A stretch of DNA of 64,000 bases from Mycobacterium neglectum (GCF_002591975.1 NZ_NVQE01000026.1:1-64000); one strand, 5' to 3'; counted from the stretch's first letter, positions 15,845-24,840 are shown. The notes: generated from the sequence alone by a model not told the origin. Translations and numbers: made by a program.

Positions 15845-16767
15845 CATTGAACTCCAGTCCTGAATTGACTCTTTGATGAATGTGGGCTCATTGAGCGGCA
15901 GATCATCGTGGGGATGACCGAATGGTGGAGGAGGTTGAGCCCGGTCGAACCCAACACCGCACCCGCCATCGGACCGCGCCCACGGCTGCCGATGACCACG
16001 AGTTGCGCATCTTCGGAGTGATGCAGCAGGGCTCGACTCGGTTTGTCCTGGTCGACTACGTACTGCACGTCGACGTCGGGATATTGCCGTGTCCACGGCG
16101 CCAATGCGGTCACCAGGTGTCCGCGTTGGTCAGCGTGGACCGCATTCCAATCGATCATGAAGGGCAGAGTGACATCGCCGGCCGATCGGCGCGTCGACCA
16201 CGCATGGACGGCGACGATGTTCACCGCGAATCGGTCGGCGAGTTCGAAGGCTGACGTGATCGCCACCCGGCTCGGATCGTCATCGTCTACACCTACGACG
16301 ATCGGCTGACCGGTGAGCGCGGTCGCCCCACCGCGCCAGGCGACCACCGGGCACATCGAGTTCGCCGCCACCGCAACGGTGGTCGAGCCGATCAGCACAG
16401 CCGCGGCGACCGAGAGGTCGTCACAGCCCAGTACGATCAACTTCGCATGCTGGCTCAGATCGACCAACAATCGATCGACAGCTTCAGACACATGTGCGGT
16501 GGTGATGCGCAGGTTGGGGTGATCGCCGTGGACGGCTTGGCCCGCCTCGTCGAGAATTGCCGAGGCTCTTTCCTGCTGCGCGGACATCTCGCAGGCCCGG
16601 ACAGCGGCAATGGCATCAGAAGGATTGTGACCGAGGTAAGGCCTGGCATGCACGATGTGCAGCGGGGCCCCGAGCTTGTGCGCGACCCCCGCAGCCCAAC
16701 GGGCCGCGCGTATCGCGTTGTCCGTACCGTCGACTCCGACGACGACGGGATTCACGCTGTCTTCCAT
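15844..16767 (-). CDS. Universal stress protein with degenerate first domain
   Basis: This 307-residue protein has the layout of the gene at 10998: domain 1 lacks the ATP loop (VLGCDDLSVAAAVLIGSTT) and domain 2 keeps it (VIGSRGRGPMAGAVLGSTG). A tail of about 20 residues (MSPHSSKSQFRTGVQ) extends past the usual end. It starts 27 bases after the stop of the APH/P-loop protein, with a GAGAGG SD, and overlaps the next USP gene. Confidence 0.85.
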   Translation of the reverse strand: MEDSVNPVVVGVDGTDNAIRAARWAAGVAHKLGAPLHIVHARPYLGHNPSDAIAAVRACEMSAQQERASAILDEAGQAVHGDHPNLRITTAHVSEAVDRLLVDLSQHAKLIVLGCDDLSVAAAVLIGSTTVAVAANSMCPVVAWRGGATALTGQPIVVGVDDDDPSRVAITSAFELADRFAVNIVAVHAWSTRRSAGDVTLPFMIDWNAVHADQRGHLVTALAPWTRQYPDVDVQYVVDQDKPSRALLHHSEDAQLVVIGSRGRGPMAGAVLGSTGLNLLHHSVIPTMICRSMSPHSSKSQFRTGVQ

Positions 16768-16794
16768 TAGATCTCGCCTCTCCGGTCAGCGTCG

Positions 16795-18297
16795 TCAAAT
16801 TGCGAGACAACAGATTTGGCGAGCCTCGGCGACTGAGTCGGCGAGCGGACGCGTGGTGTCGATGGGATGACCGTCGGCCGAGGCGCCGACGACCTCTGCC
16901 ATCGCGGCGGCGATCTCAGGTGTGGCATCGGAGGTCGTCACAGGCCTGTTCTCGATTCTCTCCGAGGCCTCGTCGAGAGGGACGGTGCAGGTGAGTTCCA
17001 CGATCGGCGAATGCGATTGGCCGGCCAACCGGCGGGCGCGAGCACGGTGCACGGGATCGCGCCAGGTGCCGTCCAAAATCACGGACACGCCACGGCCCAG
17101 CAACATCCGCGCCCGCCGAAGAACCTCGTCGTACACGAAATTCACGTTTTCGGCTGCGTACAGACCCGAGTCCAGGACACCGATCGCTCCAGCTATGACG
17201 CCGGTCTGCTCGAGCTCACGGCGCACCTCATCTGTCGAAATAATCTCTGCCCCACACTGTTCCGCCAATCCACGTGACAGCGTTGTCTTCCCAGTACCGG
17301 GACCTCCCCCGACGACGATCAGTTGAATCGTACCGGTCCGCAGATGCCCCACCGCGATGTCGATATGCCGACGCGCATCGCTGGAAGCCTCCGCATGACC
17401 CTGCGCAAAGCGAACACAATCGACCTTGGCGCGGACCACCGCACGGTAGGCGATATAGAAGTGCTTGAGCGCATCCGGTGCGGGGTCTCGAGCACAGCGA
17501 CTGTACGCATCGAGAAAGAACTCGCCGAGATCTTGGCGACCGAGAAACTCGAGGTCCATCGCGAGAAACGCTGCATCGTCGATGGAATCCACGTATCTCA
17601 GCTTGTCGTCGAACTCGAGACAGTCGAGGATGGCCGTTCCCCCGGGTGTGCAGAAGATGTCGTCGGCCAACAGATCCGCGTGCCCGTCGACGATCCGGCG
17701 GCTGCTGATGCGCTCGGCGAACAGTTCGCCGCGGCCCGCGATGAACTGAGCGGACAACCGTCCGACCTCACGGAGCAACTCGCTGGGAATCACGGTGTCC
17801 GCGTACCGTTGCAGTTCAACCAGATTCTGCCGCCATCGCGCTGAGACTGCGTCAGCTGTTCCGCAACTGTCGATCGCGGCGCTTCTCAGTGTCTCGGTGT
17901 GGAAGCGCGCCAGCTTTTGCGCGATCTCTTCCAAGTGATCGTGGACCGGGCGACCATTCCTGGCCAGCGATGCCAGGCGGGTCGAGTCGGGGTAGCGCCG
18001 CATCACGACCACCGGTTCCGCAGGGCCACCACCCGGACCGGCGAAGTGAGCCACCCCCAGGTAGCTGTCCGGGGCGAGCCTGCTGTTGAGAGTGACCTCG
18101 TGCGCGCAGGCAGCCTCCCGCTGCGTCGCGGTGGTGAAGTCGAGGAAGTCGGTGGCGATCGCCTTCTTCGCCTTGTACGCCTTGTCGCCGAGGAGGACGA
18201 CCACGCCCGTATGCGTCTCGCGTACCTGGGCGTCCAGATTGCCCGCGATCGTCCAAGGAGCTTCGCCGCTGCTCAATTCGGCAGTCATGCCATCCAT
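16795..18297 (-). CDS. Fused APH-like and P-loop kinase protein (Rv2004c-like)
   Basis: About 500 residues, close to the length I recall for Rv2004c, a DosR-regulon protein. The first two thirds resemble aminoglycoside-phosphotransferase-like kinases (VDGHADLLADDIF followed by ILDCLEFDDKLRYVD). The last third is an AAA/shikimate-kinase-like P-loop domain with Walker A GGGPGTGKTTLSRGLA. The substrate is unknown. The ATG at 18297 is chosen since the divergent DosR boxes lie 43.5 and 64.5 bp upstream and AACCAT gives a -10; an ATG at 18312 five codons earlier is the alternative. Confidence 0.82.
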   Translation of the reverse strand: MDGMTAELSSGEAPWTIAGNLDAQVRETHTGVVVLLGDKAYKAKKAIATDFLDFTTATQREAACAHEVTLNSRLAPDSYLGVAHFAGPGGGPAEPVVVMRRYPDSTRLASLARNGRPVHDHLEEIAQKLARFHTETLRSAAIDSCGTADAVSARWRQNLVELQRYADTVIPSELLREVGRLSAQFIAGRGELFAERISSRRIVDGHADLLADDIFCTPGGTAILDCLEFDDKLRYVDSIDDAAFLAMDLEFLGRQDLGEFFLDAYSRCARDPAPDALKHFYIAYRAVVRAKVDCVRFAQGHAEASSDARRHIDIAVGHLRTGTIQLIVVGGGPGTGKTTLSRGLAEQCGAEIISTDEVRRELEQTGVIAGAIGVLDSGLYAAENVNFVYDEVLRRARMLLGRGVSVILDGTWRDPVHRARARRLAGQSHSPIVELTCTVPLDEASERIENRPVTTSDATPEIAAAMAEVVGASADGHPIDTTRPLADSVAEARQICCLAI

Positions 18298-18333
18298 ATC
18301 TAGATGGTTCATCCCGCGGTCCCCGGTAAGCCA

Positions 18334-18368
18334 GGGTCCTAAGGCCCAGGCTTGGGGACCATTGACCC
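18334..18368. promoter_or_regulatory. Symmetrical pair of DosR boxes, divergent promoter
   Basis: GGGTCCTAAGGCCC (18334-18347) and GGGACCATTGACCC (18355-18368) are 21 bp apart. Rightward they are centred 63.5 and 42.5 bp from the ATG at 18404. Leftward they are 43.5 and 64.5 bp from the ATG at 18297. The mirror symmetry suggests one DosR assembly drives both leaderless genes. Confidence 0.75.
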
Positions 18369-18403
18369 TGGTTGAGGCCGGTTCTAAATCCGAAGCTAGG
18401 GAC

Positions 18404-19396
18404 ATGCGTGACACCATGGTGGACACCCAAGTGATCAAGGAGGCTGTGCAGTTGGCGTGCCGCGCGCCGTCGCTGCACAACAGCCAACCGTGGCATTGGG
18501 TTGCTGCAGGCAAAGTGGTCGATCTGTTCCTCGACAAGGAACGCGTCCTCTACTCGACCGACCACACCGGCCGTGAGGCCGTGATCGGCTGTGGTGCCGT
18601 ACTGGACCACTTTCGGGTCGCCATGGCTGCGGCGGGGTGGGCCTGCCATGTCGACCGATATCCCAATCCCAACAACTCTCTGCATTTGGCGTCGATCGAT
18701 TTCAGCCCGATGGAGTTCGTCACCGAGGGACACCTCCGCCGTGCCGACGCGATACATCTGCGACGGAGCGATCGTCTCCCCTACGCGGAGGCGCCGGGCT
18801 GGGCCACGGCCGAGGAACAGTTGCGTCGTAGCGTCACCTCCGATGCCGTCCGCCTTGATGTCATCGCCGACGAGTTGCACGCCGAACTTGCGGAGGCCGC
18901 TCAGCTCACCGAATCGTTGCGACTCTACGATTCGTCCTATCACTCTGAACTGTCCTGGTGGACAAGACCGTTCGAGTCCACCGACGGGATACCCCACAGC
19001 TCGCTGGTGTCGGCCGCTGAAAGCGACCGCGTCGATGTCGGACGTAACTTCCCGGTCACCCGCAACACAGATCGGCGCTTCGAGGTCGGCCAGGACCACT
19101 CGAAGATTCTTGTGCTATCGACTTACGACGGTGATCCCACTTCTGTCCTGGAGTGCGGCGAAATGCTCTCCGCCGTATTGCTGGAAGCCACGATGGCGGC
19201 ACTCGCCACGTGCACGCTGACGAATATCACCGAGCTCTACCCGGGCCGGGACATCGTCGCATCGTTGATCGACCAGCCGACCACTCCCCAGGTATTGATC
19301 CGTGTCGGATCAGCTCCGGAGAGCGACGACAAGCCACCGCCGACGCCACGGCGGCAGATCGACGAGGTCTTCGAAGTAAAGGCGAAGGATATTTGA
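18404..19396 (+). CDS. acg: Putative NAD(P)H nitroreductase, Acg/Rv2032 type
   Basis: This 330-residue protein is closely similar to M. tuberculosis Acg (Rv2032) as I recall it: TMV..VI..AVQLACRAPSLHN, NSQPWHW, DFSPMEFVTEG, SSLVSAAESDRV and ATCTLTNITELYPGRD. It is a flavin-dependent nitroreductase-fold protein; work on Acg suggests it sequesters FMN rather than reduces nitro compounds, so activity is uncertain. The start matches the Acg N-terminus and lies 42.5 bp from the nearer DosR box, without an SD. It heads an operon with the Rv3134c-like USP and devR. Confidence 0.9.
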   Translation: MRDTMVDTQVIKEAVQLACRAPSLHNSQPWHWVAAGKVVDLFLDKERVLYSTDHTGREAVIGCGAVLDHFRVAMAAAGWACHVDRYPNPNNSLHLASIDFSPMEFVTEGHLRRADAIHLRRSDRLPYAEAPGWATAEEQLRRSVTSDAVRLDVIADELHAELAEAAQLTESLRLYDSSYHSELSWWTRPFESTDGIPHSSLVSAAESDRVDVGRNFPVTRNTDRRFEVGQDHSKILVLSTYDGDPTSVLECGEMLSAVLLEATMAALATCTLTNITELYPGRDIVASLIDQPTTPQVLIRVGSAPESDDKPPPTPRRQIDEVFEVKAKDI

Positions 19397-19421
19397 CCGC
19401 CAAGCAGCACAAGGAGCCACC

Positions 19422-20291
19422 ATGCGAGACCTACCTCATTCGCCGCCCTCAGTCGTAGTCGGTCTGGACGGTTCGCGCTCTGCACTCGATGCGGCGCTGT
19501 GGGCCGTCGACGAAGCCGTGAGTCGCGATATTCCCTTGCGCCTCGTCTACGCGGTCGATCCCGACAGTTCCTCCGGCACTGATCCGCACGATGCGGCGAG
19601 GGACCTTGCCGCGGCAGAGATAGCGGTTCGTCACGCGTGCACAGCCATCGAGTCGACCGACAAGCCCGTCAAGATCGAGATGGAGATCCTGCAGGCCCGG
19701 CCAGCCCGGGCGCTGATCGATACCTCCAGGTCGGCGGCAATGCTCTGCCTGGGAGACATGGGCCTCAGACACAGCGCACAAGGCCGGATCGGTTCCACGG
19801 CCGCGGAAGTCGCGGCCTCCGCCCATTGCCCGGTGGCCATTGTCCGCAGCTATGACCCGCGCCCAGGGCGAAATGACTGGGTGGTTGCCGAGATTGACGG
19901 GTCTCCCGTCGGCAACCACATCTTGCAGCGTGCCTCCGATGAAGCACGGCTCCGCAACGCGCCGCTGCGGGTGCTGACCAGTTGGCAGACTCGGTTCACC
20001 GACGTCTACAACAATCGCTCCGTGGCCGAGGGCAACAGGTGCGCCAAGGCGCAGCTCGACCGTCAACTGGCGCAGTGGAAGAAGCGCTACCCAGAGCTCG
20101 ATGTCGAGTCCGTCGTAGTGCACGGCAATACGCTGGACTATCTGACGCAATATGGCGACTGGATCCAGTTGCTGGTGGTGGGTCATGAGCGCGTTCGCGG
20201 CATCAAGGATCTGGTCGGGCCACCCGGCTACGCGTCATTGCAGGAAGCAGGCTGTTCGGTCTTGATCTGCCAACCACACACCGTATTGTGA
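19422..20291 (+). CDS. Rv3134c-like universal stress protein upstream of devR
   Basis: This 289-residue protein has the Rv3134c features PSVVVGLDGSRSALDAALWAVDEAV and DIPLRLVYAVDP. Domain 1 keeps a partial ATP loop (LGDMGLRHSAQGRIGSTA); domain 2 has lost it (VGHERVRGIKDLVGPPGY). An AAGGAG SD is 5 bases before the ATG. In M. tuberculosis Rv3134c precedes devR-devS; here the USP-devR order is kept, but acg replaces the usual promoter and no devS follows. Confidence 0.88.
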   Translation: MRDLPHSPPSVVVGLDGSRSALDAALWAVDEAVSRDIPLRLVYAVDPDSSSGTDPHDAARDLAAAEIAVRHACTAIESTDKPVKIEMEILQARPARALIDTSRSAAMLCLGDMGLRHSAQGRIGSTAAEVAASAHCPVAIVRSYDPRPGRNDWVVAEIDGSPVGNHILQRASDEARLRNAPLRVLTSWQTRFTDVYNNRSVAEGNRCAKAQLDRQLAQWKKRYPELDVESVVVHGNTLDYLTQYGDWIQLLVVGHERVRGIKDLVGPPGYASLQEAGCSVLICQPHTVL

Positions 20292-20331
20292 TTTCGGCGT
20301 CTCGACCGCCGTTGCCGACAGGGGGCTTCAG

Positions 20332-20982
20332 ATGGTGAAAGTCTTTCTCGTCGATGACCACGAAGTCGTCCGGCGCGGGCTGATCGACCTGTTGAGCGCC
20401 GATCCGGATCTCGAGGTCATCGGCGAAGCCGGATCTGTGGCGCAGGCGCTGGCCCGGATACCGGCGCTGCTGCCCGATGTCGCAGTCCTCGACGTGCGGC
20501 TTCCTGACGGCAATGGCATCGAATTGTGTCGCGATCTGCTGTCTCGGCTGCCGGATCTGCGCTGTCTGATGCTCACCTCGTTCACGTCTGACGAAGCGAT
20601 GCTGGACGCGATATTGGCCGGCGCGAGCGGGTATGTCGTCAAGGACATCAAGGGTATGGAGCTCGCCCACGCGATCAAGGAGGTCGGGGCCGGCCGCTCA
20701 TTGCTAGACAATCGAGCGGCGGCCGCACTGATGGCCAAACTCCGCGGGGCCGCGGAGAAATCGGATCCCTTGGCCGGCCTAAGCGACCAGGAACGGGTGT
20801 TGCTCGATTTGCTCGGCGAGGGTTTGACCAACAAGCAGATCGCCGCCCGGATGTTCCTGGCGGAGAAGACGGTCAAAAATTACGTGTCACGGCTGTTGGC
20901 CAAGCTGGGCATGGAACGCCGCACCCAGGCGGCGGTGTTCGTGTCCAAACTCGATCAATCCCACCGCCACTCCGAGGAATAG
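20332..20982 (+). CDS. devR: DosR/DevR response regulator (NarL family), no adjacent sensor kinase
   Basis: The 216-residue regulator is unmistakably DosR-like. The receiver domain has DDHEVVRRG, the phosphoacceptor Asp in VLDVRLPDGNG and the switch Thr/Lys (MLTSFTSDEA, GYVVKDIKG). The C-terminal LuxR helix-turn-helix has GLTNKQIAARMFLAEKTVKN and YVSRLLAKLGMERRTQAA, which in DosR contacts the GGGAC boxes. It sits 40 bases after the USP gene with an AGGGGG SD. No histidine kinase gene lies in the window, so phosphorylation must come from a DosS/DosT-type kinase elsewhere. As third gene behind the acg boxes, it likely activates its own transcription. Confidence 0.96.
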   Translation: MVKVFLVDDHEVVRRGLIDLLSADPDLEVIGEAGSVAQALARIPALLPDVAVLDVRLPDGNGIELCRDLLSRLPDLRCLMLTSFTSDEAMLDAILAGASGYVVKDIKGMELAHAIKEVGAGRSLLDNRAAAALMAKLRGAAEKSDPLAGLSDQERVLLDLLGEGLTNKQIAARMFLAEKTVKNYVSRLLAKLGMERRTQAAVFVSKLDQSHRHSEE

Positions 20983-21001
20983 GCCACCGCCGACAGCGAT
21001 C

Positions 21002-21889
21002 TCAGGTCGGACGGACCACCAGGACCGGCGTGCGCGCCGACTCCGCAACGGCCAGACTGACAGAACCCAGCAGCATGCCCGCGAATCCGCCCCGGCCGTG
21101 GCTGCCGACGACGGTCAGTTGCGCCGCCTCGGACCTTTCGAGCAACTGGTGCACGGGACGGTTGAGGGCCACGATGGACTGCACGCGCACGTCGGGATAA
21201 CGCTCCTGCCAGCCGGCCAGGCGCTCAGCCAGGGTTTCGTCCGCGCGCCGCTGCAGAGAAGGCAACTCGGTTTCGGGTAGCTCGAATAGCCCGAAATCGC
21301 TCCACACGTGCAACGCGATGAGATCGACGCCACGGCGCGACGCTTCCTCGAATGCGATGGCGGTAGCCGATTCGGATACCGGCGAACCGTCGATGCCCAC
21401 CAGGACAGGCGCCCTGGCGGGATCCGTCATCATTGGGTCCTCGTGAATGACCGCGACTGGGGCGTGAGCGTGCTGAATGAGACCCCTGCTGACTGACCCG
21501 AGCAGTCTCCGGTTGATCGGTCCGGTACCGCGGCATCCAACGACGATCATTTCCGCGTCCTTGGACAGATCTATCAGCGTGGGCAATACACCCCCCGTGA
21601 TCAACGCAGTCTCGATATCAATCTGACGCGAACCCGCAGTCGCCGCCTGCGCGGCCCCGCGCGCAGCACTGAGAATCTCTTGGCCGTCTCTCTCGATACG
21701 AGCAAGCACCTCGTCGGGCATGGGGATCTCGGGCCACATTCGGACTGCGGGTGACTGTATGACGTGGATGATCGACAGCGGAAGCTTGCGCATCGCGGCT
21801 TCTCGCGCCGCCCAGTCGATGGCCACCTTTGACTGAGGCGATCCGTCAGCAGCTACGAGGATACCGTGATGTGTTGGGGAGGTTGACAT
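21002..21889 (-). CDS. Universal stress protein, two UspA domains
   Basis: This 295-residue protein has complete ATP loops in both domains (VVGCRGTGPINRRLLGSVS and VVGSHGRGGFAGMLLGSVS) and the paralogue linker LAGWQERYPDVR. The first Asp motif reads LVAADGSP rather than LVGVDGSP. An AAGGAG SD sits 7 bases before the ATG. It is convergent with devR, 19 bases away, and is served by its own DosR box. Confidence 0.9.
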   Translation of the reverse strand: MSTSPTHHGILVAADGSPQSKVAIDWAAREAAMRKLPLSIIHVIQSPAVRMWPEIPMPDEVLARIERDGQEILSAARGAAQAATAGSRQIDIETALITGGVLPTLIDLSKDAEMIVVGCRGTGPINRRLLGSVSRGLIQHAHAPVAVIHEDPMMTDPARAPVLVGIDGSPVSESATAIAFEEASRRGVDLIALHVWSDFGLFELPETELPSLQRRADETLAERLAGWQERYPDVRVQSIVALNRPVHQLLERSEAAQLTVVGSHGRGGFAGMLLGSVSLAVAESARTPVLVVRPT

Positions 21890-21925
21890 TTGCGGACTCC
21901 TTCTGCCATGGCTGCTATATGCGCG

Positions 21926-21991
21926 ACGCTACATTCATCGATGGGTCCGGTCGGGAGGCGATGGCCACCACACTGGTAGGCCAAAGGTCCT
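21926..21991 (-). promoter_or_regulatory. DosR box and -10 of the USP gene at 21889
   Basis: AGGACCTTTGGCCT on the minus strand (21978-21991) is a good DosR core match. TAGCGT (21926-21931, minus) is a possible -10, the same hexamer as at 9125 and 10037, which places the box near -65. Confidence 0.6.
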
Positions 21992-21999
21992 CTGATTGG

Positions 22000-22581
22000 T
22001 CAGGATTGGTAGTGGAGCGATTGGAGCTCGCGATCCCATTGGATATATGTTCGGTGTGCGAGGAACTCCCCAATGAGATAAGCGCCGCCGACGGCGGTCG
22101 CCATAACGGCGAACCACACAGAGAAGGCGACACCCACGGCATCGCTGACCGCCGCACTCGGTGGCGAAGGGGGGTCAGCCGGCTCGCCGGTGGCGTCGTC
22201 GACCCAGATGTCGGCTTGATCGCCAATCGTTGCCTTATCGGCCCATTCGACGACGTCGATGTGGTCGGAACCCGCATCAGTCCAGGAGGCCCGCACAAAA
22301 AACGAGACATCCTCTGGTCCTGGACCCACATCGACGGTGCCGTTCTCAAGCGCCGTGGCGGTAACCGCGTGGCGGTGCTCAGCCTCTTCCGCGTACAGCC
22401 GGGTTTGTTTGTCGTACACGGATGTTCCGATGGCAGCGGCGACGGGCAACGCCAGGACAGCGACGAAGGCGGCGAGAATGAGCGCCCACGCCTGAATTCG
22501 GTCGCTGCCCCGCACGAGGGGATTGCGCCCCGCAATCCGGCTGAACCAGTACCTCCCCCACGTGATCGTGAACGGTTGCAT
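22000..22581 (-). CDS. Rv1733c-like membrane protein
   Basis: This 193-residue protein has the Rv1733c layout: N-terminal RNPLVRGSDRIQAW, a first membrane helix (about residues 30-52), a roughly 85-residue external loop with TVDVGPGPEDVSFFVRASW, IWVDDATGEPADPP, and a second helix near residues 145-170. Rv1733c is a strongly DosR-induced membrane antigen of unknown function. The ATG has an AAGGAG SD 7 bases upstream, and a DosR box lies 73 bp upstream. It is expected to be in the inner membrane. Confidence 0.85.
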   Translation of the reverse strand: MQPFTITWGRYWFSRIAGRNPLVRGSDRIQAWALILAAFVAVLALPVAAAIGTSVYDKQTRLYAEEAEHRHAVTATALENGTVDVGPGPEDVSFFVRASWTDAGSDHIDVVEWADKATIGDQADIWVDDATGEPADPPSPPSAAVSDAVGVAFSVWFAVMATAVGGAYLIGEFLAHRTYIQWDRELQSLHYQS

Positions 22582-22647
22582 GACGTCTCTCCTTGCGTTG
22601 TCCCAGGGTCTTTCATCGATCCTGGGCGCCGACGAACCGCGATTCCA

Positions 22648-22661
22648 GGGTCCAATGGCCT
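22648..22661 (-). promoter_or_regulatory. DosR box of the Rv1733c-like gene
   Basis: AGGCCATTGGACCC on the minus strand matches the DosR core in both arms and is centred 73.5 bp from the ATG at 22581. Confidence 0.6.
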
Positions 22662-22783
22662 GTTGCGGTGGGCCAGACGTCGTCTTCGGCGCCGCCGATG
22701 CCCATTTGATCTCGCGAATTGTCGAGCCTCACAAGCACAGCCTGGTTCCGCAGGCGAGTTCTCGGTACTCGTCGCGCACTAGC

Positions 22784-23821
22784 TCACCCGTCGAAGTCGA
22801 CCTGACCGAATGTCATTGACGGCACACTTGCTCCGTCGAGTCGTGAATCGTCTAACCTGACAACCACTTCTGCCAGGTCGCGACGCGGTGTGGCGGGCAA
22901 CGGATCGCTGTTGACGGGCGCCCAGCCGATGCGTAGCAGCATCTGGGGATAGCCATCCTCACCAAGCACGTCCGCCCGGACCGCTTCTCGGGTCGCGGCG
23001 ATCTCCAGCGGCTCGGTGATCGGGCAACTTGCCAGGCCCAGGGCAGTCGCCGTGAGGAGTACCACGCTGGTGGCTTCACCCGCGCGCAGCCTCGACAGGT
23101 CATCGTCCGCTACGGTTCCCAGCGCAATAACCACAGCGTTGTCCGCGGCCGCATCGACCGGAGGCTGCGCGAGTACTGGTCCGGCGAACCATCGCGCCGG
23201 AATCGAACCTGCCGAGTCCGGCACGGGTGTGTTCCGGGCCGGGACTCCGGCCTCAGCCGCATATCGTCCGCTCCACGCTGCCAATTCTGCCGAGTATGCA
23301 AAGTCGGTCGCGTGGAGGGAAGCGGCCTCACCCACGATCTGCGTCAGGTGCGCGATGTCGTCGATCCGGCGCATTGTCACCCCTGCGCGCGCAGCCCGAG
23401 CGCCCATCAACGCGAGATCGCCCTTAGCGACCGGCCAGTGACTGTAGTACCGGCGATCGGTGCGGCGGCGCGGGATCGCCGCCGCAAGCGCGATGTCCAC
23501 ATCGGCCGGCGTCTGGCGACGAAGTTCTATCGAAGCCAGGTGATCCACATCGGCGGGATTGGGAAACCGGTGAATCTTGGCTGCCCACCCCAGTGCGGCG
23601 AAGGCGGTTACGCAATGATTAAGCGCGACACCACAGCTCAGAAGCAGGTCTCTGGCATCGGGGTCTGTGTTCGGCAGTTGCCGATCACGGTCTGCGTAGA
23701 GATGCACACTGCGTTCGCCGATCGCCCAACGCCACGGCTGGGAGTTGTGCACCGACGGCGCCCGAACGGCCAGCAGCAACGCTGACGTGATGGTCTCGGC
23801 ATCTGGAAAATGCGCGCTCAT
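22784..23821 (-). CDS. Putative NAD(P)H nitroreductase, Rv3131 type
   Basis: This 345-residue protein matches the Rv3131 pattern: HFPDAETI, LAVRAPSVHNSQPWRW, AAAIPRRRTDRR, YSHWPV, LLTATALGLASCPITEPLEI and YPQMLLRIGWAP. It is the second Acg-family nitroreductase-fold protein here. The family binds FMN, but its substrate is not established. The SD (AGGTGGGG) is 5 bases before the ATG and a strong DosR box lies 75 bp upstream. In M. tuberculosis Rv3131 stands next to the devRS operon, a neighbourhood preserved in loose form. Confidence 0.92.
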   Translation of the reverse strand: MSAHFPDAETITSALLLAVRAPSVHNSQPWRWAIGERSVHLYADRDRQLPNTDPDARDLLLSCGVALNHCVTAFAALGWAAKIHRFPNPADVDHLASIELRRQTPADVDIALAAAIPRRRTDRRYYSHWPVAKGDLALMGARAARAGVTMRRIDDIAHLTQIVGEAASLHATDFAYSAELAAWSGRYAAEAGVPARNTPVPDSAGSIPARWFAGPVLAQPPVDAAADNAVVIALGTVADDDLSRLRAGEATSVVLLTATALGLASCPITEPLEIAATREAVRADVLGEDGYPQMLLRIGWAPVNSDPLPATPRRDLAEVVVRLDDSRLDGASVPSMTFGQVDFDG

Positions 23822-23889
23822 TTGTCCCCACCTCGATCGGAGAAGTCTGTTGTTCTTTCCAGCGTGCCGCTTCTCGGCCAGAATCGAGA

Positions 23890-23903
23890 GGGTCTAAAGA
23901 CCC
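23890..23903 (-). promoter_or_regulatory. DosR box of the Rv3131-like gene
   Basis: GGGTCTTTAGACCC on the minus strand is an almost perfect palindrome (GGGTCT/AGACCC), centred 75.5 bp from the ATG at 23821. Confidence 0.7.
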
Positions 23904-23937
23904 AGACACATATGACTTGCGGAGTCGAACCGGAGCC

Positions 23938-24840
23938 CTAGGACTGCCGTGCCACGATGACCGGGATCCGCGCTGCCTGCGCCACGGCCGAGCTCACCGA
24001 ACCCAAGAGAAGACCCGCAAATCCTCCGTGTCCATGGCTTCCTACAACCAGTAGTTGTGCACGTTCGGATTCCGTGAGCAGACAGTGGGCGGGATTGTCC
24101 TGAGCAATGACGCGCCGGACGGCGACATCCGGATAGCGCTCGCACCAGCCTGCAAGCCGTTGCGCCAGTTCCTCCTCGGCTTGCACGGCCCCACCCTCGA
24201 GGGGCACATCGAAGGAGAAATCTGCGTTGTTCATCCAGGTGTGGATCGCCACCAGTTCTACGCCGCGCCGCGATGCCTCGTCGAAGGCGATGGCCGTCGC
24301 TCGCTCGGAGGCTGGCGACCCGTCGATACCAACGAGCACAGGCGCCGCGACCGAGTAATCCGTGACCGGCTCCTCGTCGTGGATCACCGCCACGGGGCAG
24401 TGCGCATGGTGCAGCAGGCCCGAGCTGACCGAGCCCAGCAGAAGCCTCTTCACGCCGCCGAGCCCGCGGCGACCGACCACCACCATTTCCGCGTCTTTTG
24501 ACATGTCCACGAGAGTCGGCACCGCAGATCCGGAGACGACGCGACGCTGAGTGGTCAATCCCGCTGCGCCGGATGTGGCCTCGGCGACGACCTGCATGGC
24601 GTCATCAATTACCTGGTCGGCACGTCGGTCGCGCTGGGACCAGTAGTCCGCCGATACGGGCATGTCGACCCACGGCCCGATAGACGTCGCCGGGAGAATG
24701 TGGACGACCGTCAACGGCACGTTGCGTAATGCCGCGTCCCGTGCGGCCCACTCTGTCGCCACGTCCGAGGCAGTCGAGCCGTCAACCCCGACGACGATGC
24801 CGTGATACTTCGACTCTGAAGACTCTGTTGTTGAACTCAT
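23938..24840 (-). CDS. Universal stress protein, two UspA domains
   Basis: The 300-residue protein has both ATP loops intact (VVGRRGLGGVKRLLLGSVS and VVGSHGHGGFAGLLLGSVS). An extra N-terminal stretch (MSSTTESSESKYHG) precedes the first strand. Its ATG overlaps the stop of the small gene upstream as ATGA, so the two are coupled; longer in-frame readings enter that gene. Confidence 0.9.
   Translation of the reverse strand: MSSTTESSESKYHGIVVGVDGSTASDVATEWAARDAALRNVPLTVVHILPATSIGPWVDMPVSADYWSQRDRRADQVIDDAMQVVAEATSGAAGLTTQRRVVSGSAVPTLVDMSKDAEMVVVGRRGLGGVKRLLLGSVSSGLLHHAHCPVAVIHDEEPVTDYSVAAPVLVGIDGSPASERATAIAFDEASRRGVELVAIHTWMNNADFSFDVPLEGGAVQAEEELAQRLAGWCERYPDVAVRRVIAQDNPAHCLLTESERAQLLVVGSHGHGGFAGLLLGSVSSAVAQAARIPVIVARQS

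Noticed and set aside
17852..19099. 415-codon minus frame across the acg promoter
   Set aside because: It crosses two DosR boxes and two real genes in other frames and shows no domain.
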